Notes: generated from the sequence alone by a model not told the origin. A DNA stretch of 52,500 nt from Chromera velia (GCA_018398765.1 JAHBMJ010004741.1:1-52500), one strand, 5' to 3'. Numbered from the stretch's first letter, positions 20,797-33,357 are shown. Numbers and translations are program-made.

Positions 20797-23700
20797 ATGT
20801 TTCCTGCGAGACAGTTTGTGTTCCCGCTCGCGAGAGCATCTACGGCCAGCGTACCAGCCTTCCGCCATGCGCAAGTCCGAAATTTTCCCGGAAGTGACAA
20901 GGCCGTGCAGGCCCGAATGAAATCCGTCAAAAACATTCAGAAGGCCAGTCACGCAAAGCATCCCCATCACCACTTTCTCTGCTGCTCCACACACCGCACT
21001 CTGCACCCCCCCCCGAGGCTATCCGTCTCTGTCTCAATTTCCAATCTCTCTTCCCATTTCCATTCCATCTTTGCCATCTCCGACTTATTTTTCCCCCTTT
21101 CGCCTCTGTCTGTCCTTCTGTCTGTCTGTGCAGATCACGAAGGCCATGAAGATGGTTGCGGCCTCCAAGCTGAAGGGGGACCAGAGGAGACTGGAGGCGG
21201 GGGTCCCCTTCGCAAGGCCTCTGCAAGTCAGCAAGACCACTCGGCAAGAGAGACGCATCAAAATTGTGCTCTCACTCATGCACTGCAAGAGCAAAAGTCG
21301 ATTATTTATGAAACATACTCTGTGCGGAGGCCCGTGTAAATCGGTGACATGACCAAACCTCTCCATGCACCCCGCTCACCCCCCACAGCAGCAGCAAAGA
21401 TCCAGCCGCTGCCTTGCATGAGGCGTACATACATGCACCTGTCCTCTCCATCCTTTCTCGTTTCATCCGTTCTGTCCGCTTTTCTTGGTTCGTCTCTCTT
21501 TCCTTTCTTTCCTCTTCCCGTTGGATCCGGCTCTCTCAATGCCTTTCCATTCCGCCACCTTTCTGTCGTCCTTCGTGCGCCGCTTGCGCTCTGTTCATCG
21601 TGTGTCGGCTTGCAAGAGTGAGAAGTCGAATCAGAGAGCATCTGGTGAAGTCGAATGGACGGGTAGAACAGGGAAATGCCCCGTTCTCAACTTCGCAAAC
21701 TCCAACAGGATCTCTCCAGCCACGCACACACACTCCGCGTTCAAAACTATTCCCCCCCCTTCTCTGCTCTGCCTGTGCAGGATCTGATCAACCGAATTCC
21801 AAAGGACCCAGCCAGCAAGGCTCCCCTCTGGTTGCTGGTCTGCTCTACAGGTGAGATGGATGCATCCATGCATGGAAAATTAGGGAAATTTGGCAGAACA
21901 GGACAGGGAAGTGAGGAAAAACGAAAAATTTCTCTCAGGGCGGTCTACTTTCCTTCCTCACTCTTGATTGACAAATTCGACCTATATGTTTCCTTTCTTT
22001 TCTTTTGGTGAGGAGGTGATGACGTAGGTGTTTGCGGACTCCAGCCGGTCTTGGCTTTGTATCTCCTTCTGTCTGTCCAACTGTCTGCTTGCGGACTGAC
22101 TCCATCTTCCTTCCTGCATGGGCGTTCGTTCATTCTCGCCTGCTCGAGGGAATTCTGTTCTCCTCTGTTGTCTGGGAAGTCTAAAGAGAAGATGCAGAAC
22201 TGAGACACATGCACAGCGATCGGGAAAGAGAGGAAGAAAGGGAGGGCAGGAGGGAATGAAGGAGCACAACGAGTGAGAAAGGCGACATGCATGAGTGAAG
22301 GCGCGTCTTTGCAGAAAAGAAAGGCAAAGTCGATGTGTATCTCTGAACAAAAGAGTTGCTGCAGACATCATGTGTGTGGTGCTTCTTTTCTTTTGCGCGC
22401 TCCGAGTCTTCACCCTCCAAACCCATGAATTTCTGAACGCAGACAAGGGGCTCTGTGGAGGAGTGAACAGTTACGTTGCCAAGCTGGCGAGAACTATCGT
22501 CAGTCTCCTCCACTCCGACTCTTTCCTTTAATCTGCTGCAATGATCTGTGTCTTCCTGCCTAGTGATCGATTTGCCTTCAGTCACTGAATGAGGGAGTCT
22601 GTATGGTATGGAGAAGTGTCTGGACGGCTGGCTGGCTTTTGTTTTCTGGTGTCGGAGTGTTTTCTCTTCCTACTGGTCTCTCGTTGGCTCCCCTGTTCGA
22701 ATAGATTCTCGCAAGGAAGGAAGGTATGGTGAGTCGCTGAGTGGTAGTCTGCGTGTGTACCTCCAGCTGTCTTTCTTTCCCGTGAGCCAATGGGCTCGGT
22801 GGACTCCGTGCAAGAGTTTTTGCGCGTGCAGAGAACAGCACTGCTGTTTTCCTTCCTTGCTTGATTGTTGTCTGTGTGTGTGTGTGTGTGTGTGTGTAGA
22901 TCATGGAGAGTGAGGCCTCGGGAGTGGAGGTAAAGATGATCGGGTTGGGAGATAAGATTAGGGCGGCGATGGTGCGGCTGTTTGGAGACAGGTCCGTCAG
23001 GGAGAGGACAGACAGGCAGACAGACAGGCGGGGTCGTAGACAGGCTGGAAGAGAAGAGATGTGAATTTTTCCGGTATTGCCTGACGCTCTGTCTTTGGTA
23101 CCTTGGAGACCTACAGACAGACAGACCGGGGTGGCAAGGGGGGGGGGCAAGCCGAGATGGAAGGGTGTGAACCCCTTGTTCCTGAATTTCCTGGCTTTTC
23201 CTTGGTTCTCTTCTGAAGGATTTTCTTCTGTCTGTCTGTCTGTCTGTCTGAAACATATAGTCTGTCTGTCTATGTATCTGCCTCTGTGTGTACAGGTTCG
23301 ACCGCGTGCTCGCCGAGGTGACGAAGAACCCATGGAACTTCACCATGGCATGTGCCCTGATGCACAAAGTGCTGGAGGTAGGGATGGGTGTGCGTGGGGG
23401 GGGGAAGACGGAGTTTTGGTGTTGAGAGAGCGAAAGCAGACCTGTGATGGCCAGACGACAGTGAGAGTTTCATCCTACTCCCAGAAGTGTTCTGTCTTCT
23501 TAACGTCCTTTTCTTTGTTCTCTGCATCCTCCGTTCCAAGTTGGCTGATCTGCCCGTGGTCCTGCACTCCTACATTGTGCCACGCGAGAAGCAGAACACA
23601 GCAACACAGCCTCTTTCGATTCATTTTTCCTTCCGTTTTTGCGGCACTCTCGTTGTCCCCGTCTCTATGTTTGTCTCTCCTCTCTTTTCTTCTTTTCAGA

Positions 23701-25159
23701 GAGAACCTGCGAGGCTCGCGATCCTGTTCAACCACTTTCGGTCTGTGATCTCATACGACACGACGAGGGAAGACGTGCTGACACCCAAGGGAAGCGAAAC
23801 GGTCAGAGAGCAAGAGTGGAAAGGGGTGGGGGGATCGACTGGGGAGAACCGAAGAGAAGGATAAATCCCAAACAGACAGGACAAGAGAGGAGTAGTTTGA
23901 TGAAGTGTCGGGAAGAAAAGTGGAAGAAGAATGGGAAGCTCTCCTGCCATCTCATCTTGCCCTGTGCATCAAGAATTGAAATGAGAAACAAAGAGAAAAG
24001 AAAGGAGGGAGAGGAACCAGTTGTCGCTCTAGCTCTTTGGTCGCTCTCCTGTCCTGCTCTGTTGGGCTCTTTTGCGTTGGCCTGCCATCCGACTTGTCTC
24101 TTCTCTTGCAACTTTCTTTCCCCCTCTCGGCCTGCCTCTCCAACGAGATCTTCCTCCTCGTTTCAACCCCCCCTCTCTCTGTTACACACAAAGGCACAGA
24201 TTGGTCTGGCGTCTTGGACCTACGCTGTACTCCTACAGGTGCATGCAAATGTCTGGTTGAATGTGTAGGCATGCGGGCAGGCGGGTGTGGGGCCCCCCCG
24301 TCTGATTCTCTTTCTGCGTATGAGAGAGCGAGTGGGGTTGTTGCCTCACGGGTGGCGCGCTTTGTTGGTTTCGTGCGTGCAGACTTCTCTGAAAGATCTG
24401 GACACCTTCGAGTTCGAGCCTGAGAGGAGGGAGATCTGGAATGTCAGTCAGTCAGTCAGTGAGTCTTTAGCTCGGAATGAATGGCGAGGCCAACAACGGG
24501 GGCCCAATGACTCTCCCTCCCTGTCTCAACCCCTCTTTGTTTCTATTCTCTGCTTTGGTGGCTGTGTGCCTTCCCCCCCTTTCCGTCTGTCTGCCTGCCT
24601 GTCGGTCTCTCTCTCTCTCTGTGTGCCTGTATTTCTCCTTTTCTCTTTGCACCGGCGGATCTAAGAAAGGATTGAGATGGGAAGGCAGGTAGATAGGTCC
24701 AAAAAGCACAGAAAGGGAGAATCCCGGATAGATTTGGATGTGGAGTTCAATTTAAGGAGAGAGAGGACAAGGAGAAAAACAGGGACGTGCTCATGCTGTG
24801 GGCGGTGCTCTCTTTGACCGCATTTCTTCTTTTACATGCACTCTGTATGGGTCACCGTTCTTCCTTCCCTGCCCTAACATTTTGGAGTTATCTCATCTGC
24901 CTTTTTTAAGGAGAGAGCTGAAGGTCCTCTCTCCATCTCTTCCCCTGCTTCTTTCTGTCCGCTCGTATTTTTACCTTTGTTTTCTCCTTTCCTTTTCATA
25001 CGCCCCACTGGGTGGGTGACCTTCTGTCATCACCTTTTGTTCCTTTGTCTCTCTCCCTCTCTGCAGGACCTCATCGAGCTCTACCTGGCCTCCACGCTGT
25101 ACGGGGCCATGCTGGACAATGTGGCATCCGAACAGGTAAGTCAGAGTGAGCGTGTGTGT

Positions 25160-25212
<53 letters not shown>

Positions 25213-25821
25213 GAGGGAGAGCTTCAGAAGCATGGTCTTTAGTAACTTCTCCGCATTTTCTTTCCGAGTGAGTCGACTCAAATCATTTGATCGCTTGGAG
25301 AAAAGGAGGGCTGAAGGAGGCTTTTCTGAACCTCTTCGCTTCCCCCGCTGCGTGCCGCTGCCCATCTCTTCTGCGTGGCGTGTGAACACAATACCCGTCC
25401 GTGTCTGTGTACGACCACACGTGGATGAGTGCAGTCTGCGCGAATGAGTGCGATGGACAACGCCTCGAAGAACGCTGGAGAAATGCTCGCGAACCTCACG
25501 CTTGTCTACAACAAAGCAAGACAGGTGAGTGAGTGAGTGAGTGAGTGAGTGAGTGAGTGAGTCAGGCCGACAGGGAGTGCGGGGCGTAAATGGGTGTGGA
25601 CAAATTCAGTGAAGTGAACTAAAGGTGTGCCGTCAAGAGAGATTCACCCAAAACACCATAGGAATAGAATAGCCGTCCGGGTAGAGTACTGCTGACGCGG
25701 GCAAGGAAGAGAGGGTCTCCTCTCGCTCATCCCTAACTTGGCCTTTTTTGTGTGTGTATTCGTGTTATTCTTGCTGTCCTACTTTCTTCGTTCATTGCTT
25801 CCGCTCTTCTTGCTCTTCTCT

Positions 25822-25853
<32 letters not shown>

Positions 25854-26089
25854 TCGTTCTTTCCTCTTTGGTTTTTCGGTAAGAACTTTGTGAAGAAAGA
25901 AGGAGAGGTAAGTGAGCCAGTCAGTCTGTCGGTCTGTCTGTCTGTCTTCCTCTGATTTTTGTTCCCTCCGTACCCCTGTCGTGCATCTCTCTCTCCTTCT
26001 CTCTTTCTCTCCCCCCCCCCCTCTATTTCTTGCAGGCAAAGATTACGATGGAGCTGATTGAAATTATTTCGGGAGCAAACGCGCTCTAA
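20797..26089 (+). CDS. ATP5F1C: mitochondrial F1 ATP synthase subunit gamma
   Basis: Eleven exons: 20797-20943, 21134-21226, 21781-21850, 22443-22498, 22900-22991, 23296-23377, 23700-23801, 24383-24442, 25067-25135, 25435-25524 and 26036-26089 (TAA). All phases agree and give 304 residues, normal for the family. The product is the rotating central stalk that couples proton flow through F0 to ATP synthesis in the F1 head. Recognition is secure: the N-terminal coiled coil reads MKSVKNIQK then [23 protein letters not shown] follows; the C-terminal helix contains [13 protein letters not shown] and ends [12 protein letters not shown]. Residues 1-30 are rich in Arg, Phe and Ala and lack acids, as expected for a mitochondrial presequence. 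The redox insert of plastid gamma subunits is absent, which favours the mitochondrial form. The first intron must begin with GC rather than GT. Confidence 0.96.
20944..21133 (+). other. GC-AG intron in ATP synthase gamma
   Basis: The near-universal motif NIQKITKAM forces the exon join between AAG at 20941-20943 and ATC at 21134. The intron therefore begins GCCAGT and ends TGTGCAG. No GT in reach gives the conserved protein. The donor is what the local GTCAGT consensus would be with T changed to C at +2. Confidence 0.88.
22871..22899 (+). repeat. (TG)n tract ending in the acceptor TAG
   Basis: About 13 TG repeats run straight into TAG, the acceptor of exon 22900-22991 of the gamma gene. The repeat replaces the usual polypyrimidine tract, so its length may influence splicing; this is inferred. 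Confidence 0.8.
24443..24465 (+). repeat. (GTCA)n beginning at a splice donor
   Basis: Directly after exon 24383-24442 the intron reads GTCAGTCAGTCAGTCAGTGAGT, so the donor hexamer GTCAGT is present in several overlapping registers. Confidence 0.85.
25157..25212 (+). repeat. (TG)n(AG)n microsatellite in intron
   Basis: About 18 TG repeats followed by about 10 AG repeats, some 20 bp inside the intron after exon 25067-25135 of the gamma gene. The same CA/GA compound pattern occurs at 44409-44470. Confidence 0.92.
25525..25564 (+). repeat. (GTGA)n beginning at a splice donor
   Basis: Immediately after exon 25435-25524 the intron starts with about nine GTGA units, giving many overlapping GTGAGT donor candidates. 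Confidence 0.92.
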
Positions 26090-28525
26090 TTTTTTGTTTG
26101 TAGAGTCCAAATCAGTGACTGTCTTTCCACCCTTCCCTTTCTCTCAACTGATTCTTCCTCTTGTCTTCCTTCACCCACTTCTCTTTCTTGCACCCTCTTT
26201 TTACGGATTCCGCCTTCCGCCCCTCCTACTTAATCGCTGCGTAATTTCGTTGTCTCTCTCAAGGAACCTGCATGTCTTCTTTGTGTTCACTTCTTTCCCC
26301 CGGATGGTGTGCCTCTTACGATCGGTGTCTCTTCCGGTCTTGCAAACATGCAAGAGGCGAAGGGGAGGCAATGGGAAGGAAGGAACGAGGGGCTGCTTAT
26401 CCCTCTTGGGAAGGGTCGGTTGGGGGAGGGGGGGGGTGAGGCTGGGCGCGTCTCGATCAATGGAGCGGTAGAGATGGATGCATCGTGAGGGACTGGTCCG
26501 TTCCCCCCGTGCCTACGTCCATCAGACCGGTGGGTGGGTGGTGGCGTCGCAAGAGCATGAACGTATGCTGAAGTGGGAGGGTTTCTGGTGGGTTGATAGA
26601 CAACAAAAGGTCTGCGTGGAGGTCGTCCGAGTTGGATGACAGACAGAAGAGGAAGGAATCTGGGTGGGGCAGGGTGTGTGAATGTTTGATCTCCTTATTG
26701 TTTGATTGTTCACCTGATTTCTGTCACGCGGAAAAACACCAAAGTACTGCAAACGAAAGCAGCAAACAAAATGCCGAATCATTGCTAGCCGGTGTTCGAC
26801 TAGCTGTCCGCAGAGTCAATTCATTGTCAAACAAAAATAGTATACGCTAGGATAGGATTTCTGTCTGGAAGATTGGCCTCCTGCCCCAAAACTATATGAT
26901 TAAACGCACGGCCGAGCGTCTAACCCATAGCGTTCCACGTACTACATCCTAATTCTGGAATAAATTGTGTCTATAGTTTGTTCAGAAGATGACGAATCAG
27001 CATTATCTGAATACAGTCTTTTTATTTTAAATTTATTTTTAAAACATAATTAGTAAGTATTAGTTGAGATATGTGCTAGGATGTGCTAGGATATGTGATA
27101 GTGATAGTGATTTAATTGGTACCCTGGGTTCAATAAAACTCTAAAATATGTTTTTTATACAGAGTTTTTAAGTTTGTTTTTATAAGTTGCATGCATGCTA
27201 AACACTAATAAACCTAGTAATAAACAGTACTAAACACAATGTAATATATACGTGCATCATATATATGGTATGGCCTAGGGTATGGTTGTAACAGTCGAAG
27301 GTCAATGGTTATAAAGCTCGTGGTATCGATCTCCGCAATGAAATGCAGAGCTAGTGCGAGAGAAAGTTTTTTCGTGTTTATGTCATACCACGGAGCGACT
27401 TTCTATGCCTAGTCCCATGTTAGTTCCCATGTTTGTTTGTTAAATCCCGCAGCAAACCCCGCGGCCGCAAACCATTCACAAACTGATTTTAACATGCGTA
27501 TGGTAAAACATGCATATAAAAAAAACTATGAATAGCCACAAAAAAATTTTAAAGTACACAGAAGAGATTGTTTCTTCGTTTTTATGAATGTTGACAAGGC
27601 AGGGGGGTCCCAGGGAATTTAAAGCTGCCGTGGAGGGACTTGAAAGAGTCTGTGGTGCATGTAACTACAGATCAAATCAGATCGAATAATTAAGATTCAA
27701 ATTAAATTAAGAGTCTGCGCTGCAGAGCTGAAAATGGCGCCTGTATACCAGTATTACTGTAACGTAGTATAGGTGTTACCGTAAATCTGTTAGTCAGTCA
27801 GTATAAGCTGGTCTTTCACTGATCAACAGTGGAGTTAAAAAGGTGAATGTAGGTAGATATCTTAAAATACAATATTTTTCGCGAACAACCTTGAAGATTT
27901 CAGACTTCCTTGACTTTAATGCTCTAATATGATTTTCTATATTTTTTTTCAATTTTAATATTCGGAATATTCCGTCATCTACCCAAGCTGCTCCGTGCGA
28001 GTCTTTAGAAAAAATGTTGCACTTTTAGTGGAAAGTCGCGCACGTGAGCAAAAAAGCCGAAGTTTCTTATTGTCACTAAGCCAATCCGCGCTGTTAGACT
28101 TATTTCCACGCGTAAGGCGCGCGATCTGACTTGTTAAATTAACATTAATAAGGATTGATCGCATATATCGATCGCTATATGTATAAAGCCAAAGCAATGA
28201 TCAATTGACCTGGATGAATAGATGTGTTTCGCAGCTACCATTCGATTGTTCGGGGGTTCTCATGGACTTTCAAGCAGTTGGCTTCTTCTGTCTCTTAAAA
28301 GACCTCAATACATGCGTGTATCTCCCGTCTACTAAGTGAATCTGCACTTACCCCAACGTGCATATATACATGCATATACCTCTTTTAAGCTTTGTCTCAC
28401 TCAGTACGACACTTACAACCAGAGAACATAGACAAGGCTTCAGGACAGCAGTAAGACAGACACCGTGTTGAACCACAAACGGCTCCTTCGAAGTCGTGAA
28501 GTGGTGTGCGGAGAATAGAAATCCT

Positions 28526-29374
28526 CAAAAAATAATTGAAGTTAAAGCCGATTCTGGCTTACTTTTTTTTTTTTGCCGATGATGTTAAGTGACAAAGGTG
28601 TTTAGTCACTTGTGATTAGAATATATTTAATTATCCCATGAAGTGATTGAATGTGATTGAATAAAGTGATTAATTAGCCAAAGTCCGATTCTTACTAGTC
28701 TTTAATACTTTTGGTCATTCTAATGGTGTGTGATTTTTTTTTAATGTTATAAAAACAAATGTTTTGGGAGTAGCCTAGAGGCTTGTGCACATCCTGTGCA
28801 CTGCATGCATGGCCCAACCCATGCAGCCTGGGCCAGCCATACACGTGCTGGCGCAGCCCACCGCTTCTACTAGCGGCCGCGGCCATCGGTGTATGCATTC
28901 GCAGCCGAATAGCCGATTATACATGTTGTATCAAAAATTGGGTCTTCATGCATGAGTTTCAAACAGAAGGTGTAGTGTGCATGTTCATGCAATGAGAACA
29001 TGTATAAACTTTCAACCGCCTATAAACTTTCAACCTAGATAGCCCCTGTTTATCTTTTTTAAAACCAATTTTTTATAGTCATAAACTGTGCTTAAAAAAA
29101 AATAAAAATAAAAAATATAGCCCGGGGGGCTTCAGCCCCCAGACTCCCCTTTAATTAATTTAGGAATATATTTCTGAATATATTCCTGATTATATTACTT
29201 TTGAAGTGAGTAACTAGTGAATAAATATATTCCGTAATTAAACACCTTTGTTAAGTGACAAACAAGTGTTGTTCACATGTTGCGTAACTCTTGTTTGGGT
29301 GTTGCATAACTATTGCTTATAACTGTTGCAAAAAATAAAAATTAAAGCTAATTCTGGTTTACTTTTTTTTTTTC
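28526..29374. repeat. possible degenerate mobile element bounded by direct repeats
   Basis: Two similar 45 bp segments, each an A-rich stretch, then TTAAAGC(C/T)(G/A)ATTCTGG(C/T)TTAC and a run of T, begin near 28,526 and 29,330 in the same orientation. Nearby, the string GTTAAGTGACAAA occurs at about 28,586 and 29,256, and ACAAAGGTGTTTA at about 28,594 recurs inverted at about 29,245. No coding capacity lies between. It may be a non-autonomous element or nested copies of one; the family is unknown. Confidence 0.4.
29125..29140. repeat. GC-rich hairpin in AT-rich DNA
   Basis: GGGGGC and GCCCCC flank a TTCA loop, a perfect six-pair stem surrounded by A/T-rich sequence. Similar compact hairpins occur at 35,135-35,151 (ATGCTCC, loop TGC, GGAGCAT) and 38,140-38,152 (GCGGC, loop GAA, GCCGC). 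The function is unknown; such hairpins are often parts of dispersed repeats. Confidence 0.5.
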
Positions 29375-30215
29375 TGGCTGTGATACACCTAGATAAAAGC
29401 AAAAATACATGTAGTACAACATAATATTCAAGTTCATTACTGACACTTCAAAATGCCCAGGGAGCCTAAGGGCCAGTAAAGGCTCTAAGAAAATGTGAAA
29501 GAATGTATAAAATCGGAATCTCTAAAAAACTTTGAAAAACTAAATTTACTAGTTCTTTACAGAATGTCACTAGCAGTTTTTTCCTAGGTTTTTTTTTATT
29601 AAGTCAAAACGGAGCTCCATATTTAGTTCGCGATCACTAGCGCGATCACAATCAAATTTTGAATCAATCAATGAGTTAGAAGTTGATGCTAGTTAGTAAT
29701 ACTTACGTACAGTGTAACGGTACGTGGTTTGACATATACTTTGAGACCCACAAACACTTTAACTCCATGTTTTCCTCTAATTAATAATACCTCTAATCAG
29801 GATGCGCATACACAGAGAAAGAAGTTGAAAAGCCAAAAAAGAAAAAACTCGGGGGCTATATGCAAGCGAGCACTTCAGGGGATCTCGCGCTTAGCCTTAT
29901 CTCTAGAGTTGAGTGATTGACGATCTCTTGCATGAACATGGGCTGCTGGGAGCATGGCTCCACTCTAGCAAAGCCAACTTCATTCATTCATTCATTCATT
30001 CATTCATTCATTCATGCATTAGCCAACATCGGGCCAGCATCACCTTATTACGACTTCGTTTCGATCTTTGCGCTTAATTTCCTCAACCATCGATCAATTC
30101 TTGTTTTGTAGATGGCGATCATCGATGGGTCACGGGACTGACGACAAAAGGACCTCGTGAACTTGCTATCAGTATGAATTCCGTCTCTTCCTGCAGTAGA
30201 AAGCAGGCAGCCTGT

Positions 30216-33069
30216 CTATCTGCGATGGCGGGGCACCACCCACACGCCCCCCTTTGGTTTTGCAATGGCGTACGTCTGCATTTCCTCTCCCGGCTCCGGG
30301 AGCTTCCTGACCTCGAAGTCGAAAAAGTAGAGCACTGCCGCCAACACCACTCGGGCCTGTATGCAAAATGGATGGAAAGGGGAATGGAAAGAGAAAAAGA
30401 GGGCAAGGATTACTGGGAGGACGAGAGAGGCAGGAAAGAAAAAGAAAGACCGAAATTCAATGAATTGAAAAGAAAGATAGAAAGAGAAAGGGAGAAAGGA
30501 ATTCATTGGAGGAATGCGCGGGGGGAGTGGGGGGAAGCAAATTGGCGGACAAGGACTGAGCAAACACAATTTATGTTGTCTCTCACTACGGGACGCCAGA
30601 AAAGAAAAAAAAAAGAAAGAACCCACAAACCTCCATGAGAGCCAGGTTCATTCCCACACAGTTCCGAGGACCCGAACTGAAGGGCAGCCAGAATTTCTTT
30701 TGGAGTTCCGAGATAGGAAGGACCTTCTCCTTCTGACCGCTGCCGCCCTGTCCGTCTCTGTCCCCCGCTTCCGTGGACCTGCCGGGAGACACGTCGGGGT
30801 CTCTGGAGGCCTCAGAGACGCCCTCGAGGGACGCGCCTCCCTCCGACAGCCACCTCTCCGGTCTGTACGTGTTCGGGTCTCCCCACCTGCACTCGACCAG
30901 GCAGGCATCATCATCGGCGTGCACGTACAGAGAGAGAGCGGAAAGAAATGAAGAGACACTTTGCCTGCACAGCTAGAAGCGCTCCGGAGAGCCCTAACAA
31001 ACGAGCAGCCTCCACGCACCCACGTGTGTTCATATGAGGGAACGAAGGTGCGGGCAAAGGGACTCTTGTGCTAAGCTGTTTGGTGTAGGCGTGAATGCCG
31101 TGGATGGGGGAAGGAAGTTTCATCGACAGCATCCATCCATCAAGCGTCAAGAGAGGGGGGCGTCGCGAAAAAGGCAGGCACGCGCAAAAAAAAATGCCGT
31201 ATAATTCATGGCATGGATACAAACAAGGACGGGGGAGAGGGAACCTGTCTGTCTGTTCGTTGGGTTATCTGGCGACAGGAGACGGCTAGGAGAAAGGGCA
31301 AAATCAAGAACCAACCCCCTCGATCTATCATGCAGTCAAGTCAGTTGAATCTTCTGGGACCGTCGGAGTACTCTGAGGATATATTGCAGAGACAGACAGA
31401 CAGCTAGACAGATGGACTGACTCAGCTGCCCTCCCCAGAGCCCCCTGGGAGACTGCAATGGTTTCCCCCTTGGGGATCAAGTAGTCTCCCAGCACAAGGT
31501 CCTTCCCACGAATCTGGCGAGAGGAACCTGCAACCACCACGGGCCACCTGCAGACAGACAGACAAAGGAAAAGAGAGAGGAAACACGCCTCTGCATCCAC
31601 TCCACCCTTGCACGCAGAAAGGAAGACATACTGGTCACCTCTTGTGTTTCTTCTTCTGTTCCATCTACCTGGAAGACAAGTGAGAGAACTCCAACTGAAG
31701 AGGCCGGACTCCTCGATGAACGTCCTCTTCAACAGCTTGACCGTTCCATCCACCCTTTCGTGCTCTTCTTGAAGCCCCGTCTTTTTTCCTCATTCTATCG
31801 AAGCAGACAAGAAGAGTAAATCGAAGACCTTCTGCGCATGAGGTAGACACACAAAGAGACCGCCAAACAGGCACGGAAAATCAGAGAGAACAGACTGACA
31901 TTCTCATAGCCTCCCTGATGCACCCGTAAATGTACGGAATCTTTGCGAAGTCCTCGAAGGAGATCAGGCCGTCTCGCTTCTCTGCGGGGCGCTCTGACAT
32001 CAAGGCATCGATCTGCTGTTGGGCCTTCCGGAGCTTCTCGGGATGCTTCACCTGCAAGCAAGCGGCAGGGCCCGTCGAACCAAGTGAAGTGAAAGCAAGC
32101 CAACACACTCACATAACCAGACAGACAAGAAGGGATCGAGGGAGGTGCATGATCGATCGATTGACGGTTTCCCCCCGGGCTCCTCACATCCAGTCGATTT
32201 CTTTCACTAAATCATTCATTTATTCATTCATTCAATCATTCATTCATTTATTCATTCAATCATTCATTCATTCATTTATTCATTCAATCATTCATTCATT
32301 CATTCATTTATTCATCCAATCATTCATTCATTCATTCATTCATTCAGAAATTAAGAGAGGTGCCGACCGAATCGATTGTCCAATCTACATCCATACATCC
32401 ATCCTCTTTCCCTTCATTCCTTTCTGCAGATCGACCTGTGTCGATCCTCTGATCACTTCCTCTGACACGCTGTCGGTAAACGAAAATCAAAAAGTAGGGA
32501 AAGAGACTATGCAACGGGCCGGCAGAGGGAAATCAGAAGAGTGAAGCGGACATTTGAGTGCCAATGATTCGGCTGAAGGCTCTTCATGTATCACTTCCAT
32601 CGAGGAGATAAAAAGACGACATTCCCACGGCCGGACTGCCCATCTCCTCTAGGGGACTGACCGACTGACCAATTCAAAAACTGTCCAAGAGAGTGTGAAT
32701 CCAGTGGTGTCGTGACCAGCAAAGAGGAAGGTCATCACATCCGCAGCTCTGTGCATCTCAGACTCGTACTCGGCCTCCAAAATGCGAGCAACGAGCGTGT
32801 TGTCCTTAGCCAAATCGATTGCCTTTCCGGTCTCCTTTTCCTTTTCCCTCCTCAGTCTGAGTATCTTCAAGGAGATGTCGGTCAGCTTCTCCCTCATCTT
32901 GTTGGCCTTGATGACTTCAGGAAAGAGAAAGGGGAACCACTTTCTCACAGGCACGTGGTGCGACATAATGGCTTCCTTCAAGAGAAGGGGAATGCCCTCC
33001 AGAATGGCCTCTCCCTCCTCTCCGCCCTGCTGGGTCTGCAGGCAGAGTCGGTGGTTTTCTTTGTGTGTT

Positions 33070-33106
<37 letters not shown>

Positions 33107-33164
33107 GTGTGTGTAAGTGTGTGCAAGTGTGTGTAAGTGTGTGTAAGTGTGTGTAAGTGTGTGT

Positions 33165-33203
<39 letters not shown>

Positions 33204-33323
33204 TGTGTATGTGTGTGTGTGTGTGTAAGTGTGTGTAAAGAGGGAAGAAAGAAGATGCGGGCAAACTCATAAGGCAGAGAGAGAGAAGGGAGAAACGAAA
33301 GGAAAAAGGACGGAAGGCAGGAA

Positions 33324-33357
<34 letters not shown>

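Larger units (their letters stand above)
26090..30215. other. gene-free, mostly AT-rich convergent spacer
   Basis: The region between the 3' ends of the gamma gene and the P450 gene. Up to about 26,850 it resembles transcribed flank (moderate GC, presumably 3' untranslated). From 26,850 to about 30,000 it is AT-rich with stops in all frames. Inside lie a small GC-rich island (about 28,780-28,880), a direct-repeat pair (28,526 and 29,330), a GC hairpin (29,125) and an ATTC microsatellite (29,980-30,013). I found no protein motif, rRNA or convincing tRNA. Confidence 0.65.

Noticed and set aside
23541-23640. Extra exon of the ATP synthase gamma gene ([19 protein letters not shown])
   Set aside because: It reads like protein, but exons 23296-23377 and 23700-23801 join directly in phase to give the expected family sequence without it.
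26090-30215. tRNA or rRNA genes
   Set aside because: I looked for B-box-like GTTCRANNC sequences with a matching acceptor stem and for conserved rRNA strings and found none; a covariance-model search would be decisive.
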